In this document: one piece after another, positions 54,038 to 63,271 of the stretch
Layout of the letters: each line of letters opens with the position of its first letter
Position numbering within the stretch: position 1 is the first letter of the stretch
Assembly (NCBI RefSeq): GCF_014280935.1
Contig: NZ_JACLZI010000044.1
Span: forward strand, 1-64,000
DNA length: 64,000 bases
From: Aquibacillus kalidii
GTDB lineage: Bacteria; Bacillota; Bacilli; Bacillales; Amphibacillaceae
Direction of reading: 5' to 3'
Program-made: the position numbers and the translations under genes
Notes under the pieces: model-generated
What the model saw: only the letters and a program-made list of their open reading frames with translations
Told to the model about the DNA's origin: nothing
The model's database searches: none

Positions 54038-54988
54038 CTATTTTAGCGAACTTTCAATAAAATCGGTTAATCTTTTTTGATACTCTTCTGTTGCTACACT
54101 ATAAGATTTCGTATGCCCAGCTTTCGGTACAATCCAAAGTTGTTTATCTCCATTTGCAACATCATATATTTCATTAGCCATATAAGTTGGAACCAATTCA
54201 TCCGCATCCCCATGGATAAGAAATAAAGGACGAGTGTTTTTCTTTACCTGCTCAATAGCTGATGCCTCTTCAAACGTATAACCTGCCCTAACTTTAGTAA
54301 TTAAGCTAGTTATGTTCATTAAAGGAAACGAAGGCAAGTGATAAAGATTTTTCAGCTGATAGTTTAATTCATCTTCCACAGAGGAGTATCCGCTATCTGC
54401 TATGATTCCTTTAACTTGTTCTGGTAGTTCTTCCCCACTAGTCATTAAAACTAAGCCTGCCCCCATCGAAATACCGTGCAAGAAAATATTCTCGGTATCC
54501 TGTTCTTTAATTAACTTATTAATCCAACCTTGGTAATCAATCCTATCATGCCAACCGTAGCCGATATAATCCCCTTCACTTTGTCCATGCCCACGCGCAT
54601 CTGGCATCAGCACATCAAACCCTTGATCTACATAAAACTTAACAAATTCGGACATGTGTTTATGATCTCCACGATAACCATGAGCTAATATAACAGCATT
54701 TCCATTACCATTTTCATTGTTTAGAAATTGGGCTTTTAGTATTAAACCATCATATGACGTTTGTTCAACCGTTTCAAACTTATTTTTATTTTGTTCATAC
54801 CATTCCAATGATTCATCTAACAATTGGTTGCTTTGCTCCGCAATTGCATTGACTGACTCTGGTTCACTATGAAGTTCTACCTGAACACCTCTTTTAACAC
54901 TTTCACTATAAAAATAATTACCAGCACCTACTAGAATAATTAATAACACTAGTAGAATACTTAAACTTATAAGTATCATTTTTTTCAA
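54038..54988 (-). CDS. Membrane-anchored alpha/beta hydrolase
   Basis: 316 residues. One N-terminal membrane segment (about 4-24), then an alpha/beta hydrolase fold: oxyanion region AHGYRGDH, nucleophile Ser174 in HGISMGAG, acid in HGDADELVP and catalytic His in KAGHTKSY. The domain faces outside. It resembles YqkD/BEM46-type serine hydrolases of unknown substrate. The start is TTG with AGGGGA upstream. It lies 59 bases upstream of the carboxypeptidase, possibly co-transcribed. Confidence 0.85.
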   Translation of the reverse strand: MKKMILISLSILLVLLIILVGAGNYFYSESVKRGVQVELHSEPESVNAIAEQSNQLLDESLEWYEQNKNKFETVEQTSYDGLILKAQFLNNENGNGNAVILAHGYRGDHKHMSEFVKFYVDQGFDVLMPDARGHGQSEGDYIGYGWHDRIDYQGWINKLIKEQDTENIFLHGISMGAGLVLMTSGEELPEQVKGIIADSGYSSVEDELNYQLKNLYHLPSFPLMNITSLITKVRAGYTFEEASAIEQVKKNTRPLFLIHGDADELVPTYMANEIYDVANGDKQLWIVPKAGHTKSYSVATEEYQKRLTDFIESSLK

Positions 54989-55162
54989 TCATATTCCCCT
55001 ATTCCATGTGTGTAAGTAATTCTAACTATCCTATTATAAACGAAAAGTAAGTTGTAGTTGATGAAAAATATTGGAACTATTTTTGACAATAATTCTTGTA
55101 CATAATCCTAAGTGATTTTCCACATTCTAATCATTAGTGAGCAAACGAGAGGTGATGTAACA

Positions 55163-56563
55163 ATGGACGCTAGTTGGATCTCTATCATTCCATTTTTAGT
55201 TGTTATACCAATAGCTATGATTACAAAGCAAGTCTTACCAGGCCTAATCCTTGGGTTATTAGTAGGTTGCTTTTTATTAACACCCGCTCCTATTAGTGGA
55301 TTTGAAACAACATTAACTTATCTGGTACAAGCTCTAATAGATGAAAACAATATTAAAATCATCGTGTTTCTTTATATGTTTTCTGGTTTAATAGGAATAA
55401 TTAAAATGACTGGTGGTATTAAGGGATTTGTTGAGAGCTCAGCTGAAAAGATTACGACTAAGAAACAGGCGTTATTTTTAACCTATATATCAACAATTGG
55501 AACATTTAGTGCCCCTACGTTTCGATTTGTCACAATTACTCCAATAATGAAAGCTTTACTAAAGAAAGTAAAAATGACAACGAAAGAACTTGGTTTCGTA
55601 ATTGAAACAACAGCAACCCCAGTTATCGTGCTGATTCCTGTTGCTACAGCTTTCGTCGGCTATATGGTATCTGTGATTCAAATTTCAGTTGAAACAGCTG
55701 CTGTTCAAACCGATCCTTATTCATTATTTATACAAAGTATCCCTTTTAATTTCTTCGCATTCGTTATCATATTGGTTGGGGTTTACTTAAGTTTTTTTCA
55801 CTCTTCACATACGAATGCCCCAACCCAAATAGAAGAAGATAAAGAAGATGATTGGCATGATTGCCACCCAGCTGTTTCAAAAGATTTACCTAACAAACCT
55901 TGGAATTTAATTGTACCGATTATTCTAGTTATTTCTTTAACCTTATTTTTAACTTGGTGGGACGGTCAAAAACAAGGAGTTGGAATGATTCAAGCATTTA
56001 TTAAAGCAGATGTATTGCAAGCAATGGTAGTTGCATTACTAATCACTGTTTTTATTTCTATCATTTTTTTTCTGATACAACAATTCGAGTTAAGCAAGCT
56101 TATTAATAGCTTTGTGACAGGCGGAAATGATTTGATGTCTGTAATTGTTCTCTTATCAATCGTCTGGGGCCTATCTTCCGTAACAAGTGACCTAGGATTT
56201 TCAAGGTTTGTTACCGCACACACAGATTGGATACCAAAAGTTTTCATTGCACCTTTATTGTTTGTATTCGGTTCTTTAATTTCGTATTTCATAGGATCCG
56301 CCTGGGGTACCTGGGGGATTTTAATGCCTTTAGGTATTTCTGTATCCTTAGCTGCCGATATCTCATTACCATTAACGATTGGTGCTGTGTTTGCAAGTGG
56401 GTCATTCGGGGCATTCGCCTCACCATTAAGTGACGATACCAACACACTAGCCAAAATTTTAGATCTGTCCGCTGTAGAGTATGCACGATTCAAATTAAAA
56501 CCTGCACTCATTGCGGCTGGCATTGCAACCATTTTGTACACTGGTGTTACATTTATTTTATAG
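55163..56563 (+). CDS. NhaC-family Na+/H+ antiporter
   Basis: About 466 residues from the ATG at 55163 (GAGAGGTGA upstream). Polytopic, with NhaC-family motifs FSAPTFRFVTITP, AWGTWGILMPLGIS and SPLSDDTNTLAKILD. Members exchange Na+ for H+ or for an organic anion. No riboswitch precedes it, unlike the NhaC relative at the left end of the window. The substrate is open. It stands alone and is convergent with the HNH gene. Confidence 0.87.
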   Translation: MDASWISIIPFLVVIPIAMITKQVLPGLILGLLVGCFLLTPAPISGFETTLTYLVQALIDENNIKIIVFLYMFSGLIGIIKMTGGIKGFVESSAEKITTKKQALFLTYISTIGTFSAPTFRFVTITPIMKALLKKVKMTTKELGFVIETTATPVIVLIPVATAFVGYMVSVIQISVETAAVQTDPYSLFIQSIPFNFFAFVIILVGVYLSFFHSSHTNAPTQIEEDKEDDWHDCHPAVSKDLPNKPWNLIVPIILVISLTLFLTWWDGQKQGVGMIQAFIKADVLQAMVVALLITVFISIIFFLIQQFELSKLINSFVTGGNDLMSVIVLLSIVWGLSSVTSDLGFSRFVTAHTDWIPKVFIAPLLFVFGSLISYFIGSAWGTWGILMPLGISVSLAADISLPLTIGAVFASGSFGAFASPLSDDTNTLAKILDLSAVEYARFKLKPALIAAGIATILYTGVTFIL

Positions 56564-56570
56564 ACTATAT

Positions 56571-56594
56571 AGAGGTGGACTCCATTCCACCTCT
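56571..56594. terminator. Convergent hairpin between nhaC and the HNH gene
   Basis: AGAGGTGGA and TCCACCTCT form a perfect 9-bp stem with a 6-base loop between two converging genes. Both T-tracts are weak. Confidence 0.6.
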
Positions 56595-56602
56595 CTTACG
56601 CA

Positions 56603-56890
56603 TTACCTATCCTTGGATTTTTTCACTTTGACCAACTGGCTTGGTGACTGTTTTCTTATCCACTTTACATATTTCATAATTTGCAGATCTTGCAATAGGT
56701 CTTGGATAGATGAAAGTCTAAGTGCAAGTTCTTTATTTGTGTACAAGGCATGAATTTGCTTATGACAAGGGATACAAATCATGGCAGTTTCTCCGAATGT
56801 ACCTCCCTCTTCTTTTGGAACTAAATGATGTTTCGTAAGTTCAACATTATTTCTAGCACATAACTCACAGTGCCCTTTTTCTCGGTTCAC
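56603..56890 (-). CDS. HNH endonuclease-domain protein (YisB-like)
   Basis: About 95 residues. A zinc-type HNH fold: CELC at the start, HHLVPKEEGG with the catalytic histidine, and CIPCHKQIH as the second zinc pair and final histidine. The start is uncertain: GTG at 56890 has GAGGTG eleven bases upstream; a TTG three codons earlier is only two bases from it. The protein resembles B. subtilis YisB. No toxin, restriction or phage genes are nearby, so a role in DNA repair or as a solitary nuclease is open. Confidence 0.85.
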   Translation of the reverse strand: MNREKGHCELCARNNVELTKHHLVPKEEGGTFGETAMICIPCHKQIHALYTNKELALRLSSIQDLLQDLQIMKYVKWIRKQSPSQLVKVKKSKDR

Positions 56891-57047
56891 AATATGCAAT
56901 TCACCTCTAAATTACCTTGTTTTTAAGATCATCTATTCTAGAGGATAACCACCACTAATCTAATATATCCACTTATAAATAAACTTTGTACTTTCCCCAA
57001 GCACAAAAGGCCACTTTTAAACAGAAGATACAAGAGATTTATATAAT

Positions 57048-57077
57048 AAAAGAGAAGCCTTTGATGGCTTCTCTTTT
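57048..57077 (-). terminator. Terminator of the cwlO-like gene
   Basis: AAAAGAGAAGCC and GGCTTCTCTTTT form a perfect 12-bp stem with a 6-base loop directly after the stop codon. Confidence 0.88.
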
Positions 57078-57078
57078 A

Positions 57079-58293
57079 TTACTGTATAATTCTACGAACA
57101 TGGCCATCAAATTTTTCAGCCCAATATCCGCTTCCCATATTAGCAATTGCTACACCAGTGTTATTTTGTGATCCGATAAACTGATTGTTTCCAATATATA
57201 TACCAACATGCCCGTCATTTTTATATGTATCGAAAAATACAAGATCACCTGGTCTCATTTCACTAGTAGATACTTTAGTACCCTGACGTGATAGAGAGCT
57301 TGTGCTGGTTCCTACACTAATTCCAGCTTGTGAGAAAGCATAATGTACAAATCCAGAACAATCAAAGCGCCCACGAGCTATATCAGAAGAATTTCTTCCG
57401 CCACCAAATACATAAACAGATCTCCCAATGTATTTGTAACCAGCTGAAATAACATCTTCTACATTTCCGCTTAGATTAGCTGGAATCGACACTTGATTAC
57501 TTTGCGCTGAATATTGCTCGATATTACCACTGCTATTAGTGCTTTGAGCTTGACTACCAGAATTGATCTGGTTTTCTTTTATTGAGAGGCTATAATCCTT
57601 TGATTGCAATTCAGCTTTTAATTCAAGGTTATTTTCTTCTTTTTCTTTTAGTTCTTTCTTCAGCAGTTCATTCTGCTCTTTTTGTTCTAAAATTTGAGCT
57701 TGCATTCCTTCGTATTCAACTTTCATTTCTTTTAAACCCGAAAGTTTTTCTTCTACAGCATTTTGTTTTTCTTCTATCTCTTCTTTATCCGCTTGATGCT
57801 GCTCTAATAAATCCGTATCTGCTTTTGTTATCTTATTTACTAGTGAGACACGGTCAATAAAATCTCCAAAACTTTGAGATCCAAAGATTACATCTAAATA
57901 ACTAACAGATCCACCATTCTGTTGTAGCGTAACCGCTCTATCTTTTAAAATTTCACTTCTTCTATCTATATTTTCTTGCAACTCAGCAACTTCTTCTTCA
58001 ATCTGCTTAACTTCTTCTTCTGCAGCTGCTATGTCTTCTTTTGTTTTGGTTATCATTTTTTCGTTATCTTTAATTGCTTGATCAACACGCACAATTTGTT
58101 CATTTAATTGAATCATCTCTGCACGAGCCTTAGCAATTTCTTCATCTGTTTTAGCAATATCTGATTGTATTTGTGAACGTTTCTCTTGGATTTGAGTAGC
58201 TGTTTCAGCGTGGACTGGATGTGCAACAAATGTACTCATCAATCCGATTGTTAGCGTTAGGTTTAAAACCACTTTCTTCTTATTAATCGGCAC
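57079..58293 (-). CDS. cwlO: Peptidoglycan D,L-endopeptidase, CwlO-like
   Basis: 404 residues. A signal peptide ends near PVHAET, a long coiled coil (about 30-235) follows, then a Ser/Asn/Gln-rich linker and a C-terminal NlpC/P60 domain with the catalytic Cys in RFDCSGFVHYAF (about 312) and His in DGHVGIYIGN (about 362). This layout is that of CwlO, the FtsEX-activated hydrolase needed for cell elongation. The start is GTG with GGGGAAGAG upstream. An inverted repeat TGTAATA / TATTACA lies about 140 bases upstream. CwlO genes are often controlled by WalR and sigma-I; no clear site was identified. Confidence 0.9.
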   Translation of the reverse strand: MPINKKKVVLNLTLTIGLMSTFVAHPVHAETATQIQEKRSQIQSDIAKTDEEIAKARAEMIQLNEQIVRVDQAIKDNEKMITKTKEDIAAAEEEVKQIEEEVAELQENIDRRSEILKDRAVTLQQNGGSVSYLDVIFGSQSFGDFIDRVSLVNKITKADTDLLEQHQADKEEIEEKQNAVEEKLSGLKEMKVEYEGMQAQILEQKEQNELLKKELKEKEENNLELKAELQSKDYSLSIKENQINSGSQAQSTNSSGNIEQYSAQSNQVSIPANLSGNVEDVISAGYKYIGRSVYVFGGGRNSSDIARGRFDCSGFVHYAFSQAGISVGTSTSSLSRQGTKVSTSEMRPGDLVFFDTYKNDGHVGIYIGNNQFIGSQNNTGVAIANMGSGYWAEKFDGHVRRIIQ

Positions 58294-58427
58294 TCTCTTC
58301 CCCTACTTTCGTTCCATTTTAATATAATTTATAGGATGTAAGCTATGACATTTTTGAAAAGGCTTCCATATATGTAAGGTAGTCTATCTTTAACCACAGT
58401 CAGTATAACATTGAAAAATGACAGGAA

Positions 58428-58445
58428 TGTAATACGAATATTACA
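58428..58445. repeat. Small palindrome upstream of the cwlO-like gene
   Basis: TGTAATACGAATATTACA: the halves TGTAATA and TATTACA are inverted around four bases. It could be an operator, but it does not match the direct-repeat WalR box. The rest of 58294-58747 shows no other feature. Confidence 0.3.
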
Positions 58446-58747
58446 ATTCTATTTCAAATATAGTCATTAGGTCTACTTTTGTAATAAAACACAAAGATTA
58501 TATAGGTAATTTCACTCACAAAACAAACAATTAGTAACAAAATGTGATTTATTTAGGGAACAACCCACTTAGTTGATTAATTCTAAGAAATGCTATACTT
58601 CCCATTTAGATAGTTTTTAAGCGTTTCATCTATTTTTATTACAAAGATTTTACAGAATCATAATATATTGAAATAAACATGACAAATTTTGAATCCTCAC
58701 TTGTCGATTTAACTCGCTGATTGTTGAAATATCAAGGATGAAAGTGT

Positions 58748-58776
58748 TTGCAAATAAGGATATATTAAGCTATTAT
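58748..58776 (+). promoter_or_regulatory. Promoter of the cold-shock gene
   Basis: TTGCAA (58748-58753), a 17-base spacer and TATTAT (58771-58776) form a good sigma-A promoter. It predicts an untranslated leader of about 135 bases, typical of cold-shock mRNAs whose leader refolds on chilling. Confidence 0.65.
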
Positions 58777-58918
58777 AAAGGTAATTATTTTTGTTCGGTA
58801 TGTGTGTCTTGATAACAAATCTTTTTTTATTAAAAATGCTTTGTCTTACATGAACTATACTAAGGAACAAAGATAGTAATATTACAAGTGGAGTTGTCCA
58901 CACAGGAGGCACAATTTA

Positions 58919-59116
58919 ATGACTCAAGGAACAGTAAAATGGTTTAACGCAGAAAAAGGTTTTGGATTTATCGAAGTTGAAGGCGGAGACGACGTTTTCG
59001 TACACTTCTCAGCTATCCAAGGCGAAGGATTTAAAACTTTAGAAGAAGGTCAAGCAGTAACTTTCGACATCGAAGAAGGTAACCGCGGACCACAAGCAGC
59101 TAACGTACAAAAATAA
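58919..59116 (+). CDS. Cold-shock protein, CspB/CspD type
   Basis: 65 residues, a single cold-shock domain with RNP1 KGFGFIEV and RNP2 [10 protein letters not shown]. It binds single-stranded RNA and DNA and acts as an RNA chaperone. CACAGGAGGCACAATTTA supplies a strong ribosome-binding site. It has a long leader from the promoter at 58748-58776. Codon use is highly biased towards frequent codons, consistent with strong expression. A GC-rich terminator follows directly. Confidence 0.96.
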   Translation: MTQGTVKWFNAEKGFGFIEVEGGDDVFVHFSAIQGEGFKTLEEGQAVTFDIEEGNRGPQAANVQK

Positions 59117-59125
59117 ACCATAAAT

Positions 59126-59149
59126 AAGACCCCGTTTTCGGGGTCTTTT
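59126..59149 (+). terminator. Terminator of the cold-shock gene
   Basis: AAGACCCCG and CGGGGTCTT form a perfect 9-bp stem with a TTTT loop, followed by TTTAATTTTC. Confidence 0.93.
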
Positions 59150-59660
59150 AATTTTCTTTCATTGTTTTATAATATAGATTTGTTGCATCCAGCTTTCCAG
59201 TTCCTGATCTAGCAAAGCATGGAATAGTCCCCGCTAATTTATAGCCTAATGATAAATACAACTGATTTGACGGATCCCCTTCTCTTGTATCTAAAACCAA
59301 TAACTGCCTACCTTCTGACAGAGCTTTGTTTTCCACCACTTCCATCAGCATTTTAGCAATACCAAGTCGGCGATATGCCGGATCCACCATTAACTTAGCA
59401 ACTTCCGCACGATGATCACCGTTTTCTTTACTACATAAGTGGAGCTGGATAGTTCCTATTGTTTGCTTATCAAATTTAGCAACGAATAACACAGTGTCTT
59501 CATTTAGTACATTATCCCAATATATATTTGCTCTATTTATGTCTAAAGGAGGGATAAATCCAATAGACGCTCCACTGTCAACAACCTTTATTAACAAACG
59601 ACTGAGGTCTATTATGTATCTATCGATTGAAATAACTTCTTCTATGTATGGTCTTTCCAA
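59148..59660 (-). CDS. GNAT-family N-acetyltransferase
   Basis: About 170 residues. The acetyl-CoA-binding motif is VAKLMVDPAYRRLGIAKMLM; LYLSLGYKLAG closes the fold. A TTG at 59660 (MERPYIEEV) is preferred to a TTG three codons earlier because AGGTGG lies nine bases upstream of it. The substrate is unknown. It converges on the cold-shock gene and overlaps its terminator. Confidence 0.85.
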   Translation of the reverse strand: MERPYIEEVISIDRYIIDLSRLLIKVVDSGASIGFIPPLDINRANIYWDNVLNEDTVLFVAKFDKQTIGTIQLHLCSKENGDHRAEVAKLMVDPAYRRLGIAKMLMEVVENKALSEGRQLLVLDTREGDPSNQLYLSLGYKLAGTIPCFARSGTGKLDATNLYYKTMKEN

Positions 59661-59769
59661 CTTTCTCAACCACCTTTTTTCTAAGTTTTAATTAAAATTA
59701 TATAGTAGAATTAATGTTATAACTATTTACTTTTGAATATTAGTACAAAAAAAAATTGGAGGGATATCA

Positions 59770-60210
59770 TTGGAAAATAGTAATATTTCCATAAGAGAGT
59801 TGAAAACAGAAAAAAAATGGGCGGAAGCATTCCCATTAATGAAACAATTACGTACACATTTAAATTTAGCTGATTATCTTAGTCTGATAAAACAATCCGT
59901 TCATCACAACAACTACAGTCTTACTGCACTGTTTTATCAAGACAAAATGGTTGCGCTTATCGGTTATTTGCCTATGATAACTCTCTATAACGGTAAATTC
60001 ATATGGGTATGTGATTTAATTACCGATTCAAAAGCAAGGTCAAAGGGTTATGGAGAATTACTATTATCACATGTAGAAGAGGAAGCAAAAGAAAATGGTT
60101 ATGATGCGATATCCCTTTCTTCAGGATTACAACGCACAGATGCACATCGATTTTACGAACAGAAAATGGACTATGATAAAGTAAGTTATGTATTTTTGAA
60201 AAAGTTTTAA
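59770..60210 (+). CDS. GNAT-family N-acetyltransferase
   Basis: 146 residues. The acetyl-CoA pyrophosphate-binding motif is LITDSKARSKGYGELLLSHV; FYEQKMDYDKVSYVFLK ends the fold. The start is TTG with TTGGAGGG at good spacing. It is divergent from the other GNAT gene, and the two are not close paralogues. The substrate is unknown. Confidence 0.87.
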   Translation: MENSNISIRELKTEKKWAEAFPLMKQLRTHLNLADYLSLIKQSVHHNNYSLTALFYQDKMVALIGYLPMITLYNGKFIWVCDLITDSKARSKGYGELLLSHVEEEAKENGYDAISLSSGLQRTDAHRFYEQKMDYDKVSYVFLKKF

Positions 60211-60820
60211 TTTATAAGAGCCTTATTTGCCTGAGAATCTTCGGTCGTAACTCCTTTTGCTTCTTTTTCATGATAGAAGGAGATGGTATGCGTGAGGGGT
60301 TGTTAGAGATAATCTACTCACGCTATACTTATTGCGTCAAAAAACCACCAATTTTTTGGAAAATAATGCTCGAGAAATTCATCTCCAAACTTTGGTGTAC
60401 TCTTCGGACATTTCTCCTCTTGCTCCAAAACGTATTAATGTACAATTTTTCTCACCTTTTCACCTTCTCACCTTCTCACCTTCTTACGTTTTAAACCGCT
60501 CAACAAGATAAGTAACAACCTTTTTCTACTCCACCTTAATCAACCCAGCATAACGATTAAGTCTATGACGAGCTGTTCAGGTTTTCTATCTCTTGTTACT
60601 CCCACAGGAAATATCTCAAACTTCTTAGGTCCATCCGACTTCCTAATTGTTATTTCTAAAATATCTAGAAATACTTGACATTGTACGGTTTTAGCTTTAA
60701 CCACTAAATCATAAAAATATCTTTTTACTTTAGCATTAACAACAAATAAACGCCTTCCTAAAACTTATTAAATTATTTGATAGTAGCTAAAGTCACTGTT
60801 CACCAAAAGTTATTGTTAAA
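60211..60820. other. Long intergenic stretch with a short tandem repeat and a decayed reading frame
   Basis: Minus strand at about 60448-60486 carries four 8-base units (AAGGTGAG). Also on the minus strand a frame at 60540-60764 stays open for 74 codons, with protein-like composition (FYDLVVKAKTVQCQ, KKFEIFPVGVTRDRKPEQ), but it has no normal start with a ribosome-binding site. It may be the remnant of a gene. Nothing else is visible. Confidence 0.4.
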
Positions 60821-60824
60821 TATT

Positions 60825-60853
60825 TTGACAACTTTTCAAAAATGATGTACATT
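60825..60853 (+). promoter_or_regulatory. Promoter of guaC
   Basis: A perfect TTGACA (60825-60830), a 17-base spacer and TACATT (60848-60853). The two PurR boxes start 9 bases downstream. Confidence 0.75.
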
Positions 60854-60860
60854 ACCTAAG

Positions 60861-60902
60861 TAACGAACGTTTTAACTAAAATTAAATTAAATATTCGTGT
60901 TT
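60861..60902 (+). promoter_or_regulatory. PurR operator (two PurBoxes) upstream of guaC
   Basis: TAACGAACGTT on the left and AATATTCGTGTTT on the right carry the PurBox core CGAA in opposite directions; the cores (60864 and 60894) are 30 bases apart, the spacing used by Bacillus PurR. It lies between the promoter and the guaC start. Confidence 0.82.
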
Positions 60903-60915
60903 AGGGGTGTGCATC

Positions 60916-61899
60916 ATGGAAAACGTATTTGATTACGAAGATATTCAATTAATTCCAGCAAAGTGTGTTGTTAATAGTCGTTCTGAGTGTGATTCTTCTA
61001 TTACATTTGGTGGACGCAAATTTAAACTACCTGTTGTGCCTGCAAATATGCAAACTATTATTGATGAAAAGATAGCCATTTACTTAGCAGAAAATAATTA
61101 TTTTTATATCATGCACCGATTTGAACCAGAGAAGCGGATAGCTTTTATTCAAGATATGAATAAACGAGGACTATACTCTTCCATAAGTGTTGGCGTAAAA
61201 GAAGAAGAATATGACTTTATAGAGAAACTAAAAGAAAAACAACTAGCACCTGAGTACATTACCATTGATATTGCTCACGGTCATTCTAATGCTGTTATTA
61301 ATATGATTAAACATATTAAAACTTTCTTACCTACTAGTTTTGTAATTGCAGGTAATGTTGGAACTCCTGAGGCAGTTAGAGAATTAGAGCATGCAGGGGC
61401 AGATGCTACTAAGGTAGGAATAGGACCAGGTAAAGTATGTATCACAAAAATTAAAACCGGATTTGGAACTGGTGGTTGGCAATTAGCAGCACTTCGTTGG
61501 TGTGCAAAAGCTGCGACAAAGCCAATTATAGCTGATGGTGGAATCCGTACACATGGTGATATAGCCAAATCAGTTCGATTTGGTGCATCGATGGTCATGA
61601 TCGGATCGTTGTTTGCTGGTCATGAGGAGTCTCCTGGAGTAACAATTGAACAAAATGGAAAGCTTTATAAAGAATATTTTGGTTCAGCATCTGAGTTTCA
61701 AAAGGGAGAAAAGAAAAATGTAGAAGGAAAGAAAATGCTTGTAGATCATAAAGGTTCCTTACAAGATACACTTACAGAAATGGAGCAGGACCTTCAGTCT
61801 TCTATTTCGTACTCCGGCGGGAACAAACTAGATTCTATTCGTACTGTTGATTATGTTGTAGTAAAAAACTCTATTTTTAACGGGGATAAAGTATATTAA
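60916..61899 (+). CDS. guaC: GMP reductase GuaC
   Basis: About 327 residues from the ATG at 60916 (AGGGGTG upstream). An IMPDH/GMPR TIM barrel with VDFEDI-like opening [13 protein letters not shown], active-site cysteine in [15 protein letters not shown] (GMPR-type KTGFG instead of the IMPDH loop) and [14 protein letters not shown]. No CBS domains. It converts GMP to IMP with NADPH. B. subtilis guaC is also in the PurR regulon, as the double PurBox upstream indicates. Confidence 0.96.
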   Translation: MENVFDYEDIQLIPAKCVVNSRSECDSSITFGGRKFKLPVVPANMQTIIDEKIAIYLAENNYFYIMHRFEPEKRIAFIQDMNKRGLYSSISVGVKEEEYDFIEKLKEKQLAPEYITIDIAHGHSNAVINMIKHIKTFLPTSFVIAGNVGTPEAVRELEHAGADATKVGIGPGKVCITKIKTGFGTGGWQLAALRWCAKAATKPIIADGGIRTHGDIAKSVRFGASMVMIGSLFAGHEESPGVTIEQNGKLYKEYFGSASEFQKGEKKNVEGKKMLVDHKGSLQDTLTEMEQDLQSSISYSGGNKLDSIRTVDYVVVKNSIFNGDKVY

Positions 61900-61922
61900 T
61901 AGGTGTTGTCTCTCATAAGTGA

Positions 61923-61955
61923 AAGGTAGGATATTTAGGTCAAACATCCTACCTT
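61923..61955. terminator. Convergent terminator between guaC and the methyltransferase gene
   Basis: AAGGTAGGAT and ATCCTACCTT form a perfect 10-bp stem with a 13-base loop, with TCTTTTA following on the plus strand. It overlaps the end of the convergent methyltransferase gene. Confidence 0.75.
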
Positions 61956-62557
61956 CTTTTACTGTTTGTACAATTCATGGTTACAAACAACCCTTTATAA
62001 TAAGTATTGACATGAGTAACTTTCAAACCAGACTGTAAAATAAGTTCTTTAGTATTTCGATTTAGATGACAACCATCACATACCTTTTTCCAAAGTGGCG
62101 TTAACTTTTCCTGTATTTTTGCTAAAAAGGGTGAATCATTCATCCTCACATGCTCAAACAGTAAAATAGAACTACCAGGTTTGCTGACTCGTTGAATTTC
62201 TCGTAATGCTTGTTCCGGGTCTGGTATCGTACAAAACACGAGAGTAGCTACTACTGAATCAAATGTATTATCAGGAAATGGGAGTTTTTCAGCTCCAACC
62301 AAATGAACTTGAATAGGAACACTCGCTGCCTCTATACGTTTTACTGATCTTTCCTTCATATCTGGGTTAGGCTCTATTGCATCTACATACTTAGTCCGAA
62401 TAGGCAAATAGAAACCAAAGTTAACTCCAGTTCCAGACCCTATTTCTAGTACTCTTCCTTCAGCATTTGCAATAAGATTTTTTCTAAATCCTTTTAATTT
62501 TTTACGTTCTAGTGGTGCCATTGCAAAATCATATATTCTAGGAAAGCATTTTCCCAT
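61949..62557 (-). CDS. Class I SAM-dependent methyltransferase (UbiE-like)
   Basis: 202 residues. SAM-binding motif I LEIGSGTGVNFGF, acidic end of strand 2 in AIEPNP, motif II FDSVVATLVFCTIPD and a post-motif III segment SILLFEHVRM. It resembles the UbiE/phospholipid methyltransferase group; the substrate is unknown. The N-terminus (CFPRIYDFAMAPLERKKL) is amphipathic and may contact membrane lipid. It starts 30 bases after the NUDIX gene. Confidence 0.85.
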   Translation of the reverse strand: MGKCFPRIYDFAMAPLERKKLKGFRKNLIANAEGRVLEIGSGTGVNFGFYLPIRTKYVDAIEPNPDMKERSVKRIEAASVPIQVHLVGAEKLPFPDNTFDSVVATLVFCTIPDPEQALREIQRVSKPGSSILLFEHVRMNDSPFLAKIQEKLTPLWKKVCDGCHLNRNTKELILQSGLKVTHVNTYYKGLFVTMNCTNSKRR

Positions 62558-62587
62558 TCTATCTAACTCCTAACAGAAATTCGTACT

Positions 62588-63112
62588 TTAGATTTTCTCA
62601 CTTTCTTTCTCAAACAACTTACGAATTTGCTTTAAAACATAGGTTTCCCTTTCCACCCAATCATTTTTTAATTTATCCACACTAACCATTTCATTCTGTC
62701 TTATTGCTTCATCTATCTGCATCCATGTAGCTTTAAAATTCTGCTCCATTTCATATCCTTGCAGGTTCTGTTCGCTTTTTTTTCCTGTTAATTCACAAAA
62801 ATAATAATATGAGGTCATTTCAAAAATTGCATCAGATTCAAACCGATCAGCATACCTCTCTACTATCATTCCTTGTTTATCCCCATTAATAATAGAGAAA
62901 TATCCAGTCTCCTCGACCACTTCCCGAATTAGGGCTGTTTCATGGTTCTCGCTAACTTCTATGCCGCCTCCTGGGAGTTTGTAATCCCCCTTATTGGACA
63001 GAACAAGAAGAATTTTGTTATTAACAGTAATGATACCTCTAACTGCCTTTCTTCTTATTATTTTGTTCTGTTTTTTATCCAACTGTAGTCCGATCGTTTT
63101 ATTAAAAAGCAT
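62588..63112 (-). CDS. NUDIX hydrolase
   Basis: About 174 residues from the ATG at 63112, which has GGGAGG at good spacing; earlier in-frame starts lack a site. The complete NUDIX box lies in GGGIEVSENHETALIREVVE followed by ETGYF. It hydrolyses a nucleoside diphosphate linked to another moiety; the substrate is unknown. The methyltransferase gene follows on the same strand, probably in one transcript. Confidence 0.88.
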   Translation of the reverse strand: MLFNKTIGLQLDKKQNKIIRRKAVRGIITVNNKILLVLSNKGDYKLPGGGIEVSENHETALIREVVEETGYFSIINGDKQGMIVERYADRFESDAIFEMTSYYYFCELTGKKSEQNLQGYEMEQNFKATWMQIDEAIRQNEMVSVDKLKNDWVERETYVLKQIRKLFEKESEKI

Positions 63113-63271
63113 AATAAGCCTCCCTATTTCTATAAACACATTCTTACGAGTACTTATAATCATATCTATCGCAATCATAAATACATTCCCACTTAAATTA
63201 GGAAAATGGTTGAACTAATGATAGTAAAAATCCCCTTAAATGTGAACTAGATAGCTAAAATAACTCACAAA

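Noticed and set aside
58294-58918. Possible c-di-AMP (ydaO-type) riboswitch before the cell-wall hydrolase gene
   Set aside because: None of the conserved blocks of that riboswitch is present; the stretch is plain AT-rich sequence apart from one small palindrome.
60225-60245. TGCCTGAGA, resembling part of a TPP riboswitch
   Set aside because: The other conserved TPP elements (ACCTGATCTGG and the 3' stem) are absent, and the next gene is unrelated to thiamine.
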